NCBI GenBank assembly: GCA_037013495.1
Contig: CM072810.1
Coordinates: 107,732,398 to 107,796,397, forward strand
Length of the DNA stretch: 64,000 nt
Source: Hippophae tibetana
Taxonomy: Eukaryota; Streptophyta; Magnoliopsida; Rosales; Elaeagnaceae
Reading direction: 5' to 3'
The position numbers and the translations under genes were made by a program. The first letter of the stretch is position 1. Each line of letters starts with the position of its first letter. Of this stretch, positions 1-11,102 are shown piece by piece. The notes beneath the pieces were generated by a model. It worked only from the letters and a program-made list of their open reading frames with translations. It did no database searches and was not told where the DNA came from.

Positions 1-1211
1 TCTGTTGTCATGTAAAGAGTGCCACTTTTCTTGCCTCGAGCAACTGTCATTGCACCCTTTGAAATCTTCCAATCATCACCATGGAAGATCGTAGTGTAGC
101 CTTCACTGGCCAACTGCCCCACCGAGATTAAGTTCCTTCTGAGATCGGGAATATGCCTGACATCCTTCAGCTCCCAAACAGATCCGTTCAACTTAATCTT
201 CACTACACCTTTGCCAATAATAGCACATGGTTGATCATCACCAAGATATACCTTTCCAAGGTTTCCGGGGACATATTTCTCGAAGAATTCTTTTTGTGAA
301 GTAGCATGGAACGATGCTCCAGAGTCTAACACCCAAGATTCCTCCTTGCTCTCCAAAAAGCATATCAATGCATCGTCTCCTCCTGAGGTGGAAGTAACAT
401 TTGCCTCTGCCTTCACTTGTTTGTCCTTCGGTGCACTTTTGCACTGATTTTTGTAGTGCCCAGTTCTTCCACAATTCCAACACTCGATGGTCTTCGAGCT
501 ATGGGAATTATTAGGATTCCTGGATTTGGACCTCCTGTCCTTTGATCTACCTCGGTAGTCTGTTCTGCCACGTCCATTCCCTTTGGTTGAATTTCTTCCT
601 CTTGACTCTGTATGCAAAACTGAAGAAGTTGACGATTCACCTACCTCTCTACGTCGGATCTCTTCACTGAGAACCAGATCACGAACATCGTCAAATTTTA
701 ACTTATTGCTTCCTGACGAGCTACTCACAGCCGTGACAATAGCATTCCAACTTTCTGGTAAAGAAGACAAAAGTATCAATGCTCGTACTTCTTCATCGAA
801 TTCAATTTCCACTGAACTCAACTGGGTTGTGACTGTGTTGAGTTCATTGAGATGTTGAGCTACCGATGCGCCTTCATTCATCCGCAAAATGAACAAACGC
901 CTCATCAAGTGCACTTTGTTTGAGGCTGATGGCTTCTCATACATATTGGAGAGAGCTACCATAAGACCCGACGTGGTCTTTTCCTTTGCTATGTTGAAGG
1001 CAACATTACGGGATAGCGTCAATCGAATAACTCCGAGGGCTTGTCTGTCTAGAAGATTCCAATCTTCTTCCTTCATAGCTTCTGGTTTCTTCCCTGAGAG
1101 AGGTTGATATAGATTTCTTTGATACAGATAATCCTCTATCTGCATTTTCCAAAACCCAAAATCTGTGCCATCGAATTTCTCGAGTTTCACCCTTCCTTCA
1201 TCTGCGGCCAT
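1..1211 (-). CDS. Copia gag and start of protease (family A), partial
   Basis: The frame opens with an ATG at 1211 and stays open for about 400 codons to the window edge. It begins MAADEGRVKLEKFDGTDFGF, typical of the Tnt1-type gag (UBN2/DUF4219-like region). A CCHC zinc knuckle (C-W-N-C-G-x4-H-x4-C) lies near 450-490 and binds nucleic acid in the virus-like particle. The aspartic protease motif DSGA follows near 320-335. Integrase, reverse transcriptase and RNase H would lie beyond the left edge. This is a retroelement gene, not a host gene. The call rests on my own translation of the minus strand. Confidence 0.85.
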   Translation of the reverse strand, partial: MAADEGRVKLEKFDGTDFGFWKMQIEDYLYQRNLYQPLSGKKPEAMKEEDWNLLDRQALGVIRLTLSRNVAFNIAKEKTTSGLMVALSNMYEKPSASNKVHLMRRLFILRMNEGASVAQHLNELNTVTTQLSSVEIEFDEEVRALILLSSLPESWNAIVTAVSSSSGSNKLKFDDVRDLVLSEEIRRREVGESSTSSVLHTESRGRNSTKGNGRGRTDYRGRSKDRRSKSRNPNNSHSSKTIECWNCGRTGHYKNQCKSAPKDKQVKAEANVTSTSGGDDALICFLESKEESWVLDSGASFHATSQKEFFEKYVPGNLGKVYLGDDQPCAIIGKGVVKIKLNGSVWELKDVRHIPDLRRNLISVGQLASEGYTTIFHGDDWKISKGAMTVARGKKSGTLYMTT

Positions 1212-1402
1212 TGCTCCCACTAAAATCTGACTTCCTCTGGATCGTTTCTGACTATTTCTGTAAACCACCGTGTATTAGAACACCTACGTCAACGAACAAA
1301 TATCGTCGACAAAATGTCACTATTCACGTAATTCACTATTCACGTAAATAGTAACCTTGCAGAAAATTGACAGAAATCACCACCAATAGCTCTGATACCA
1401 GT

Positions 1403-1858
1403 TGTTGGGAAATTACGCAAATTTCCGATAAGCCAGATTTATGAGAAAGCAAGAATAGAAAAATAACACACAAATTTGATAACGGAGTTCGGCCAATCTT
1501 GCCTACGTCTCCGGACCTGCTGCAGATCTTTTTACTGAAAGGGGAGAAATTACACAAGGTGTTTACAACACTCACAACTCACAACTCAATTACACCTAAG
1601 AAAATTACTCTCAATTTTCTCTCACAAAAGCTTTTCTCTCTAAGCTTTTCTCTCAATTGGAATGAACACTTTTGATGATTAATTCATTACAATTACACAT
1701 CTATTTATAGAAAAATTCACTCCTTGAATTACTCATTAAATTAATGGTTCTTTAAATTGCTCCTTGAATTAAGTTCCTTGTTTTGCTCCATGAATTGCTC
1801 CTTGTTTTGCTCCATGTTTTGCTCCTTAATTTAAGGAGCTTTATGATAATCTCCAACA
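1403..1858 (-). repeat. LTR of Copia family A (456 bp)
   Basis: It starts TGTTGGGAAA and ends CTCCAACA in plus-strand reading. It sits directly beside the tRNA-Met primer site, so it is the 5' LTR of the minus-strand element. Its right part carries short sub-repeats of the type TTTTGCTCCATG, which fall in U3 where promoter sub-repeats are common. It aligns along its whole length with the split solo LTR at 53686-54042 plus 59841-59948. Confidence 0.88.
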
Positions 1859-3169
1859 TAAACTGTTATCTTATATTTTTTATGTTTGGGGAATAGGGGG
1901 TTGTTGGGTTGTCTAATACTGTCACAAATTATAGACGTGTTTACTATGTAGAATGAAAATCAAAAGGAGTCAGAATGTTGATGAATAAGAATAAAAAATA
2001 ATCCAAATAAGTAAAATCATTACCATAATGTTGTTTACTAACACTTCTATGGAATCAAAATAATAAATTGCTGTTATATGAAAAGTAAACATGTTGAATC
2101 GGAATGAGAGAATGAAAACAGTAACTTTATCAAAATATTCTTATAATTTCAGTTTTTTTTTCTTGTCTTTTTTTCCTTCATTTTTTATATATTGAAAATA
2201 ATGAAATTTTTATAAATAAATAATATGCTTTCCTATTTTAAAATTTTAATTTTAAAAAAATATAAGCAATGATATACAGTGGATAAGTAAACAAAAAAAG
2301 AAGTGAAAATAATTGGTGAATAATTAAACTAAGTATTATAATATAAATAGTGAGATAATATATCTGAGTAATATAATATGTAAAAGAATTTATTAACAAC
2401 TTATTTTCATAATTGTTAAATTTAAATAAGGATAATTTTGTTAAATTTTAAAATAAACAAATAATAAAATAATTTTGCTAAGAAAAATGAATTAATAATA
2501 AGGTTGGAGTTGGGAATGAATTTGGATCTAGAAGAGAAATGTGAATAGGAATTTGGAAACAACCATATTCTTATTACTGATGCAATTTAGGAAGTAAACG
2601 GCATGAATGGAATCAATACCTTTTCTTGATTCTGATTCTGTTTTAGTAAACATTTGCTAAATGATTAGGTTGAAGATGATTATGTACTGCATGTATTTTG
2701 ATAGACTTCAGTAGTATACAAGACATGCTTTGTGCATGGTATGGTACTATAGAGTTTTATAGCATTTTAAAATCCTAATTAGCCGGACTAGAAGTCTAAT
2801 ACTATAACTTACAGCAGGTCATTCAGTTTGCTGAAACGGAGAAAGTTTGTTGGCATTTTTAATATCATATATTTTTCCCTTTCTAATCCAGTGATTTTTA
2901 GTTATTAAGATACCTACTGTTAGTCAAGCTACGAAGCCAAATAAGATCATGTATGTTTATGTATTAGTGTGCATGGATTTGACTCCTCAAGTGCGGTTAT
3001 TGTCTTCAGCAACCTAATTAAAATTAAGAATGATACTGCAATTCTAAAACCTTATGACATTTAAAATCCCAGAAATAGAGTATATTGTTAGTGCATAGGT
3101 AGATTGAATTACAATTAATGAATATTAGTATCCTTTTTCAGCCTAAGCACTACGATGTATTGTGTTATG
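1859..3169. other. AT-rich intergenic stretch, no gene seen
   Basis: Very AT-rich sequence with homopolymer runs and no coding pattern on either strand. No repeat family was recognised. Confidence 0.6.
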
Positions 3170-3174
3170 CACGG

Positions 3175-3734
3175 TGTTAAATTTGGACCTAACTCTATCT
3201 TAAAATTCAGGTTATGAGATGAAGGATTGATTTTGTTTATATGCGCAACGTGGACGCGATCCCCAGTCGAGGTGAAACTTTAACACTCCCCCTCACATTG
3301 CCAAAGGTCTATCCCCTTAAGACCAACGAGGATGTTGAGCTTATGGAGCCCAAGTGGTGGAATACATCACTCACGATTGGCGAAACAACTGTACCAACCG
3401 AATAGCCTGCTTTGATACCATGTTAAATTTGGGCATAATTTCATCTTGAAACCCAGGTTATGAGATAGATGACTGTCTTTTTTTAACACTTCCCCTCATA
3501 TCGGCAAGGGTATGTCCCCTTAAGACCGACGAGGATGTTGAGCTTATGGAGCTTAAGTAGCGGAATGTATCACTCACCAGTGGCGAAACAACTGCACCGA
3601 CCGGATAACCTGTTCTGATACCATGTTAAATTTGGGCCTAATTCTATCTTAAAACCCAGATTATGAGATAGATGACTGCCTTTGTTTATATGCGTAACGT
3701 GGGCGCGATCCCCAGTCGATGTGAGACTTTATCA
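3175..3734 (-). mobile_element. TRIM-like element with three LTRs in tandem
   Basis: Layout: LTR 3175-3285 (111 bp), internal 3286-3420 (135 bp), middle LTR 3421-3488 (shorter), internal 3489-3623 (135 bp), LTR 3624-3734 (111 bp). Each LTR begins TGTTAAATTTGG. Both internal parts end in TTTGATACCA or TCTGATACCA, the complement of a tRNA-Met primer site, and begin with CTCCCCCTC or CTTCCCCTC, a polypurine tract on the minus strand. There is no coding capacity, so it is non-autonomous. Flanks CACGG (3170-3174) and CACAG (3735-3739) look like a 5-bp target duplication with one mismatch. LTR-internal-LTR-internal-LTR arrays are known for TRIMs. Confidence 0.8.
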
Positions 3735-3739
3735 CACAG

Positions 3740-4143
3740 AATCAATAAATAACGGTATATGAATATATCGAATCGGTAAAAAGAAACACACAAAATTTAC
3801 GTGGTTCGACAATTTGCCTATGTCTACGAGAGACAGTAGATATTATTGAACTAAGTAAGAAATACATAGAATATAGATACAAATTTCTTCACTAATTAAT
3901 AATATCTCTCACGTGTTTCTTTAAACTCAGAGAAAAACTCTCACACTTACTAAGTATTTTCTCTCTTTGAGTTTGCTTATGTTCTCTCTAATTTTTCTGA
4001 TTTTGTCTTATTTTTCAATGCATGAACTCCTCTATCTTTATAGATGAAACAAAACTCTATTTTCTTAAATTATGTCATAATTTAAGGTTTAAATTGTGCT
4101 ACAAATTAGGTCACTAATTTTCTTAAATTAGACCAGTAAATTG
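3740..4143 (-). repeat. possible Copia LTR remnant
   Basis: It contains ACGTGGTTCGACAATTTGCC followed by TATGTCTACG, a motif common in the transcribed part of Copia LTRs, then CT-rich sequence with many ACTCTC runs. The same kind of motif (GTTCGGCCAATCTTGCCTAC) occurs in the family A LTR, so the orientation is probably minus. Neither end is defined and no target duplication was found. It could also be other repetitive DNA. Confidence 0.35.
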
Positions 4144-4380
4144 TTATTTTTTAGAGCCAATATTCAAACGACCGTGAGAAAATGTTGAAGATTTTGAAAT
4201 TCCAGAGGAGTTAAAAGATATGTTCATCTTAATACCACCAGAGAAGTTTTGTCTTGATATATCCTCCACCGAAATTAGGAAACGTCCTGGAATTTGAAGG
4301 TACATAGCAGCTTTTAGATTAAGATTCAAATAAAAATAAGTGGATAAGAGTATGGAGGCTCGTGGTTTCACTGACGGCAT
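4144..4380 (-). CDS. small ORF of unknown nature (78 codons), doubtful
   Basis: It begins with a true ATG and is relatively rich in Ser/Asn/Gly toward the C-terminus, ending GRLNIGSKK. No domain or signal was recognised. An acceptor-like AATTCCAG lies inside it, so the C-terminal half might be a terminal exon fragment. It abuts repeat sequence on its downstream side. It may be spurious. Confidence 0.15.
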   Translation of the reverse strand: MPSVKPRASILLSTYFYLNLNLKAAMYLQIPGRFLISVEDISRQNFSGGIKMNISFNSSGISKSSTFSHGRLNIGSKK

Positions 4381-6639
4381 TTGATGCCAAAAGGATTTAT
4401 GTGAATTATGATTATTGATGGAAAGTATAGTTTCTCATGTGTACATATTTACACAATTCCATATGTAGCCCATTTGATGCTAGATGAAACTGTTTCTCGT
4501 TTACTTTAAACAAAAATTTTGAGGAACATATGCTACAACGAGTCCCTGATTCCCCTAGAATAATCAGTAATTGTTAAATTGTTTATTAACAGATTGTGTA
4601 CTACTAAAATCAATCCTGTCAGGAGTGCTAGGACATTGGGGATGGGGATCTGTATCTTTTAGCCTTAGAAAATAGAGTATTAATTACAAGTTAAGGTTTC
4701 AAGTTCAAATGATGTTTTTTCCACCTATCAAATGTTAAATCTTTTTAGCCACTTAGGAATTAGGATGGAAGAAACACATAATACCTTTGCCATTATTAGG
4801 TTTTTGTTTAGACCATGCTATGTAGAATGTGATTCCCAGGTTTGGAGGAAAAATGCTCTGACCTACCTCAACTTTTGAGATAATTAAACCCCCTTCTTTG
4901 CTTGTTTATTTAAACAAGTTGGATGTGCATGTCTTATAAATTATATAGAAGGTACGCTGCAAGTCCCTAACAAAGATTCTAGGGGCATTTTAAATAGGTG
5001 CATTTATGTTTTAGTTCTGTAATAGCTTTTGACATCCTTCATATTTTCTTTGATTTAGACATGTATACTTTTGAGTAGATACCGGCAAGGGTTGAATCAA
5101 GAGCAACATCCTGAAGACTTGATTCTATAAGTTCTTCTTTTTCTTATTTATGAGTGTTTTTTCCCCCTAAAAAACATTATTAGTCCCCAAATTTTTATGG
5201 ATTGTAAAGTTTAATTTCTTAACTTTTTTATCTTTACAAATTCTACACTTTAACCCCTTAACTTTTTTTAAGATTTAATCTCCTAATTTTTTATTTCTTA
5301 ATATTTAGTCCCTTAACTTTTTATTTCTTAAAAAATTTCTATTTAATCTAACTTTAAATTAAATTCACCTTTATCTCACATCTGACTCACATATGACTCA
5401 CATATGACCATATTCTAACTTTTTTTTTCCAAGCAAAACCCAAACTTATAATCCTTAATTCTAAGCCTCTTAAACAAAGAATTCTAAATCACTAACCTTG
5501 AAGCCAATAAACAGAGGAAGCAAATATGTATTTGCTTTGTTCCTATATGTTACCTTTACATAATATCATGTTAATGGTATAAGTACATTTTTTTTTATAT
5601 TTTTTGATGTATAAAAAAGAAAATAAACAACTAGACCAATCATCAAAAGTTGGTTTAATTTAGTTAACACTAAAGTTAAATTGAATAGAATTTGTTTTAA
5701 AATAGATTGATTTTGTTAAAATTAAAAAATTTATGGGATTAGATCTTAAAAGAAAAAAAAAGTTGGGCTAAAATGTAGGATTTATAATAGTTAGGGAGGG
5801 GGGATTAAATCTTTAGAAAAAAAATTAGGGGATTAAATCTTAAAATTTATAAAAATTATCTTTCAGTTGAAGTAAAAAATCAATTTATAAGTATTGAAAG
5901 AAGAATGAGAATATACACATTCATGTATAATCAGTACTGACTGCATTGATATGTAATATGAGATCATATGTAGGATTTGGCATATTTGCATTTCAGTGCT
6001 TTTAACGACTACCTGAAAAAATGATTACATTTAACTTTTTTCTCTCTTTATCATTTGTTAATAAAACTGTGGGAAGAGAATAAGACTAAATTGTAATACA
6101 AGTTTTCACTGTTACATTAAGGCAATAACCATCTTATAATAGCGACTATTTTCCTTTAGTTCTTAGTTTGTCAAAAAGTATACGTAATAAATAGAAGAAC
6201 TTAAAAACTATAGTATTACTGTTTTGGTATATTTTTGAATTAATTTTTAATTAAAACATATAAAATACTCTTATTTAAGTTAATTCGATCAATTTCAATA
6301 ATAACTTAATTTTTAAGTTATTTTAATTCATTTAGAATACCGTTGAATTTGGACAAAAAATTATAAATAATTTAAATAAATATATTTTATATATCCCATT
6401 TAAGAATATAAATAATAAATGTTACTAAAAAAAAACAATAGTAGTAGAAAATTACTAATTTCTAATTGTCCTATAATAACAGAGACCAATAAGAAACAAA
6501 TTAATTATTTGAAGAATTATTTCTTCCTGCAAAATGTGAAGAACTCCTATATATATCTAATAATGTGTATAAATTGTGAGTTATGACAAACATATTCAGA
6601 GAGAAAACATAAAAGACTATATAAACATTTAGAGTAATA
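4381..6639. other. intergenic; includes a MITE-like block at about 5175-5870
   Basis: Mostly AT-rich with no gene seen. Between about 5175 and 5870 the two ends carry loosely complementary sub-repeats: TTAGTCCC and TTTAATCTCCTAATTTTTTA on the left, TAGGGGATTAAATCTTAAAA on the right. This suggests a foldback or MITE-like element without coding capacity. Exact ends and family are unclear. Confidence 0.35.
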
Positions 6640-6873
6640 TCAACCACCACAAGCTGCACCACACCCAGCAGCACAAGCCGTGCCATAAGTATCAGTATGC
6701 GGATCTGAGTCTTTCTCTTTGGAAACACCATCTGCACATGAGAATATCACAGCCAACAAACCTACAAGGCTCATCGTGACTACCCACATGATCAGAACGA
6801 CACCACTTAATCTCTCGCTGCCTCCATCTGCTCCATACCCTTTTGATATATGCCTCCAATATTTCCTTGCCAT
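6640..6873 (-). CDS. small single-pass membrane peptide with Cys/Gly tail (77 aa)
   Basis: One uninterrupted exon from ATG (6871-6873) to TGA (6640-6642). Residues 1-22 are basic and polar (MARKYWRHISKGYGADGGSE). Residues 23-45 form one strong hydrophobic membrane segment, followed by a short acidic/polar stretch and then a tail rich in Cys, Gly and Ala with cysteines at 67, 71 and 75. It is short, but its composition (charged head, clean membrane span, spaced cysteines) is unlike random AT-rich sequence, so I take it as real. I do not recognise a named family, and no function is claimed. A spaced Cys/Gly tail could bind metal or be lipid-modified, but that is inference. A TATA-like site lies about 120 bp upstream. 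No close neighbours. Confidence 0.65.
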   Translation of the reverse strand: MARKYWRHISKGYGADGGSERLSGVVLIMWVVTMSLVGLLAVIFSCADGVSKEKDSDPHTDTYGTACAAGCGAACGG

Positions 6874-6988
6874 TTATGTACAATTTATTTTCTCTGCAGC
6901 AATAGTTTGTGATCTTTTCAAGTCTTGAGATGAGGGTCAACCACCCTTTAAACATGAACGATAAGGTTTTAACTTGTTGACTATTCTT

Positions 6989-6996
6989 ATATATAT
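6989..6996 (-). promoter_or_regulatory. TATA-like box for the small membrane-peptide gene
   Basis: The minus strand reads CATATATATAAG about 120 bp upstream of the ATG at 6873. This spacing would allow a short 5' UTR. The region is AT-rich, so chance occurrence is possible. Confidence 0.3.
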
Positions 6997-7029
6997 GAAC
7001 AAATAAAGCAAGATTCTTTGTATATAAAC

Positions 7030-9366
7030 GCAAGAAATGTCGTATTTAGTGCCCTTCTCCATGAAAAACCAATCAGATTGCACCGTATCACCTAATGAAG
7101 GGCAATTTTGTCAATTCAAGTGCGAACAAAGGTGGTATATATCAATTGAGTCCAGATGCTCTGTTCCCTAATCACAGAGTGATATGTATTTTTTTAAACG
7201 TTATCTAGACTCATATCAATTTTAGTGGGATTCAAGATCGGGTGTATAATATCCATGTGCCACTACATTTACCAAAATATAAGAAAAATATGTGACAAAA
7301 CATGGTTGAAAAGGTTGGCAATTGTGCACAAAGTTCAATAAATACACAATATATGTATCGTAAATAAATAAAATAATAAAAAAAATATTGCTCTAATGAA
7401 AATTATGTTATTATAAACTAATTTTAAAAATGAAAAGAAATAAATATTAATTTTTGTGTGTTTTAAGAAAGTAAAATTAAAAAAACTAAAAATAAATAAA
7501 AATAATTAATTAATTAATTTTAAATTAACAGTTAAGAAAATATATGAGAAAATATTTAAGAATATTTAATCCTTAATTTTTTAAACATAAGAATTACTAA
7601 AATCTCTCATATAATTACCAATCAATTATATGATCAATTAAATCTAATCTAGTATGTATTCATTTATCAAGTAAATTACATACGATATATTAATTAACCT
7701 AATCACTCTCTCATGTCAATTAAATTACATATTATTTATTAAGTTCATTAATTATGAATTACATTTATAAGAAACATACATCTTTGTCTAGAAACTATGC
7801 ATGTTATTTAATCAAAACAAATAATTAAATAATTTTATCTAATCTATTTAATTACCTCTATAGATGAATTATTGACCAAACAATTGGTAGTATAAAAATC
7901 AGATTAAATAATATAGTTAAATTAAAATCATAATTTGAATAAAATATTAGATCATCACATGTAAAAAAAAAAGGGTTTGTAAGATCCCTACATTGATAAA
8001 TTAGCTAAATATGATTTTGTTTATAAATCTCATATTTTTCAATAAGAAAAGACATAAAAATTGATAAAGAAAGGAAAAGAAGAATAAATACAATCAATAT
8101 CTTGAATTGTACCACTAATCTTCTCTTAAATCTTCACCAAAATTGTATCTCCTTTTAAATTTTTTCTATATTTTTCTCTCTTTTGGCAACAAAAACTAAT
8201 AAAAAAATCCATAATTTTGACTCATAGGATTTTTGGTACAATTAGGGAGTTAAATTAAGCTAAGATAAAATATGGAATGTCAGATTAATTTCAGATCAAG
8301 GGATGAGATAAAAAAAAAATTAAATAGCGTTGTCTAATGAGATTGCGACATGTGACATGGGAGAAACACTAGACGAATCAACGCGCAATGTGTGACATGG
8401 CGGGGTGAACTAGTTGTGATCAACGCATGTTGAGTTAGTTCCATATGGAGCATTGTGATTCGCTAATACAAATTGCGTGGTGTTCCGGTGGAATGAACTG
8501 ATGAATCTTGTGATGAAGTGTGACATGCTTGTTCACTGCGCGGCAAAACTCGAAATGAATGTTATTTCGACACATGGAAAAGCTTACATCACCTGGTACA
8601 CAAGGCGTGTTGTGCTTGGCACTCCTTTGCTTGCATGGCATCCATTGATTGGTGCTACATTAAAAAATCCATAAAAAAATTAAAAAATTATCAAAAAATA
8701 TATTTTCATTCCTTTTTACTAAAAAGTTTATTTTTAAAAATATTTTTAACCCCAAAAGTATTACTTATTAAATAAAATGAACAAATATTAATTAGAAAAG
8801 TGAACTAATCACTCTACTTTTATGGAGTCATCAATAATAGGAGATGTGGGTATAATTTAAGATCTTAAAAGAATCACCTGTTATCATCCAATGCATTCTA
8901 AAGCAAAGAGATTATCTATGGCATACATATCCCATATTTTCAAGAAGACTGATTATGAAATTTCATATTCTCAAATAATGTACCCTTTGCAAAGTTCAGA
9001 ATTTTGGCAAATAAGTAATAAAACCTATTGTTTATACTTCCTGAACAAAGGTGGGAAATCAAGGTCTAATAGGTATAAATCACTACAACAAAACATCAAA
9101 ACAAGAAAAAAAAACTAGGGACACCAATACTAGATGGAGCTACTCAACAACTTAGAAGGTTTTTAATTCCTAAATGAAGTAGAATTTGTGGTATCCTTGA
9201 CCACAATCGTAAAAGTTCCCTTAAAAAAAAGAATTTGTAGCATCACATGTAAAATTTAAACTTCAATTTTATTGTTTTCACATGTTTTAATTTTTAACTA
9301 ATATCTCCATGTAATGCATTAAGAAACTGGTATTCATCAATACTCAAGCTCAAACTGATACCCAAG
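7030..9366. other. AT-rich intergenic, no gene recognised
   Basis: Mainly long A/T runs. A less AT-rich patch at about 8330-8670 has recurring GTGACATGG and open frames on both strands (about 65 codons each), but nothing recognisable. Two more open stretches at 8891-9118 and nearby look like chance. Confidence 0.5.
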
Positions 9367-9371
9367 TTGAG

Positions 9372-9970
9372 TGTTAATAGTGGCCCAAACCAATATTAAG
9401 CCCAAAACCCATTTGCTCTTAAACCCTCAGCTCTTATATATATATTAACTAAATTTCCTTTGAAATCTACGTAAGAAGTGTTGTAGTCACTGGAGGAAAA
9501 ATAAATAGATAGAAGCTGCGTTCCAAGAAAAAGAGAAGATTTTCAGAGTTGAGTAGCTGCAGTAAGGGAAATCATCCCCTAAAAGACAAGCTGTCCATTT
9601 TTGTTTCATTGGTGGAGTTTCTCTCATTTGTACTGTAATATTTGATTTAATAGCAAATTTATTAATTTATGTTGCTATATATTACCAGTAAATAAGAGGG
9701 GATATTTTGTGGGTATATTTTTGGATTTTGGTATAATTTTGTGAAGCTCTCAAAATTGGTGTTTGTATCTTCTTTTGGTTATTAGTGGATTTTTCTCGGT
9801 GTGTCGTCGTCAGTGGAGTAGACTTTTCACATTGAAAAGTTGAACCACTTAAATCATTGTGTGCCATTTATTTTCTTATTGTTGATTATTTTGCTATTAC
9901 CCATTATTATTAATTTGTGCAATCAAAATTGGACCCGATCTTCGCTTACGCAAGTGCCTAATTTATAACA
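9372..9970 (+). repeat. 5' LTR of Copia family C (599 bp)
   Basis: Starts TGTTAATAGTGGCCC, ends TTATAACA, preceded by TTGAG and followed by the tRNA-Met primer site. It aligns throughout with 16135-16746. A minus-strand fragment of the same LTR is at 51178-51528. Confidence 0.92.
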
Positions 9971-11102
9971 AATTGGTATCAGAGCTATTGGGTTATTATG
10001 TTATTTATTGGAATTGATCAATTTTTTTCTTTTGGATTTATTTTGAGCTTCTGGTTATCTAATTGGTTTCATATTTTTTGGGTTGTACTTCTGTTTATTT
10101 AATATTGGGTTTTCTGTCATGGCGAAAAAATATGAAATTGAGAAATTCAATGGTAGAAATTATTTCAGTCTTTGGCGTATGAAGATGTGGGCCGTATTAG
10201 TTAAAGAATGGCTCGTTATGACACTTAAAGGCAAAGAAAAATTGCCAAAAAAATTGACTTATGAAGAAAAAGATGCATTAATGGGAAATGCTCTCAGTTC
10301 AATTCAGTTATCCTTGTCTGATGAGGTATTATGCGAGGTTAGTGATGAGGAATCTCCTGCTAGGTTATGGCTTAAATTGGAGAATTTGTATATGATCGAG
10401 TCTTTGACAAGTTGGTTATATTTGAAGCAGCGTTTATATACATTCAGAATGTTAGAAGGTACATCTTTACACGATCATCTTGATGAATTTACTAAAATTA
10501 TTCCTGATCTGAAAAATAGTGGTGCTAAGATTGATGATGAGGATCATGCCTTAGTTCTATTATGTTCTTTACCTCATTTATTTGAACATTTTGTTGATAC
10601 CATGCTATATGGCCAAGACACTATTTCTTTGGAAGATGTCAAAGCAGCTTTGAATTCCAGAGAATTTAAGAAAAAAATGTCTACAAGCAGTTATGATAAT
10701 AGTAGTGGTTTATTTGTCAGAGGTAGAAATCAAGAAAAAGGCACAAGCAATAATAGAGGTAAGTCTAGATCCAAATCTAGAAAAAGAAAAGATAAATGCA
10801 ACTATTGTCGTCAAGAAGGGCACTAGAAAGTAAATTGTCCGAAACTTAAAGGTAAAGGAAAATCTACCACAACGTCTTTTCTTACTAATGATGTTGCTGG
10901 TGTTGCAGATAGTTCTGGTTTTGATTGTGAAAATGTTCTATCAATATCTATTGGTTCTCTTGGAGATGTTTGGATTCTTGATTCATGTTGTACTTACCAT
11001 ATGTGCTCCAGTAGAGACTGGTTTGCTTCTTATCAGTCTATTGATGGGGGTGTTGTCTTGATGGGAAAGAATATGTCCTGCAAGGTTGTTGGTATTGGTA
11101 CT

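Larger units (their letters stand above)
1..1858 (-). mobile_element. Ty1/Copia LTR retrotransposon, family A, 5' part only (cut by window edge)
   Basis: A Tnt1-like Copia element reads leftward and runs off the window edge. Parts seen: 5' LTR at 1403-1858 (TG...CA, with ends TGTTGG/CCAACA), a primer-binding site matching initiator-Met tRNA at 1389-1400 (TGGTATCAGAGC on the minus strand), and gag starting at 1211 and running into protease. The visible coding part looks open; whether the whole element is intact cannot be judged. A solo LTR of the same family lies at 53686-59948. Its age cannot be estimated because the partner LTR is outside the window. Confidence 0.9.

Noticed and set aside
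8435-8674. Overlapping small frames on both strands (65-68 codons).
   Set aside because: No recognisable motif; both strands are open in a short less AT-rich patch.
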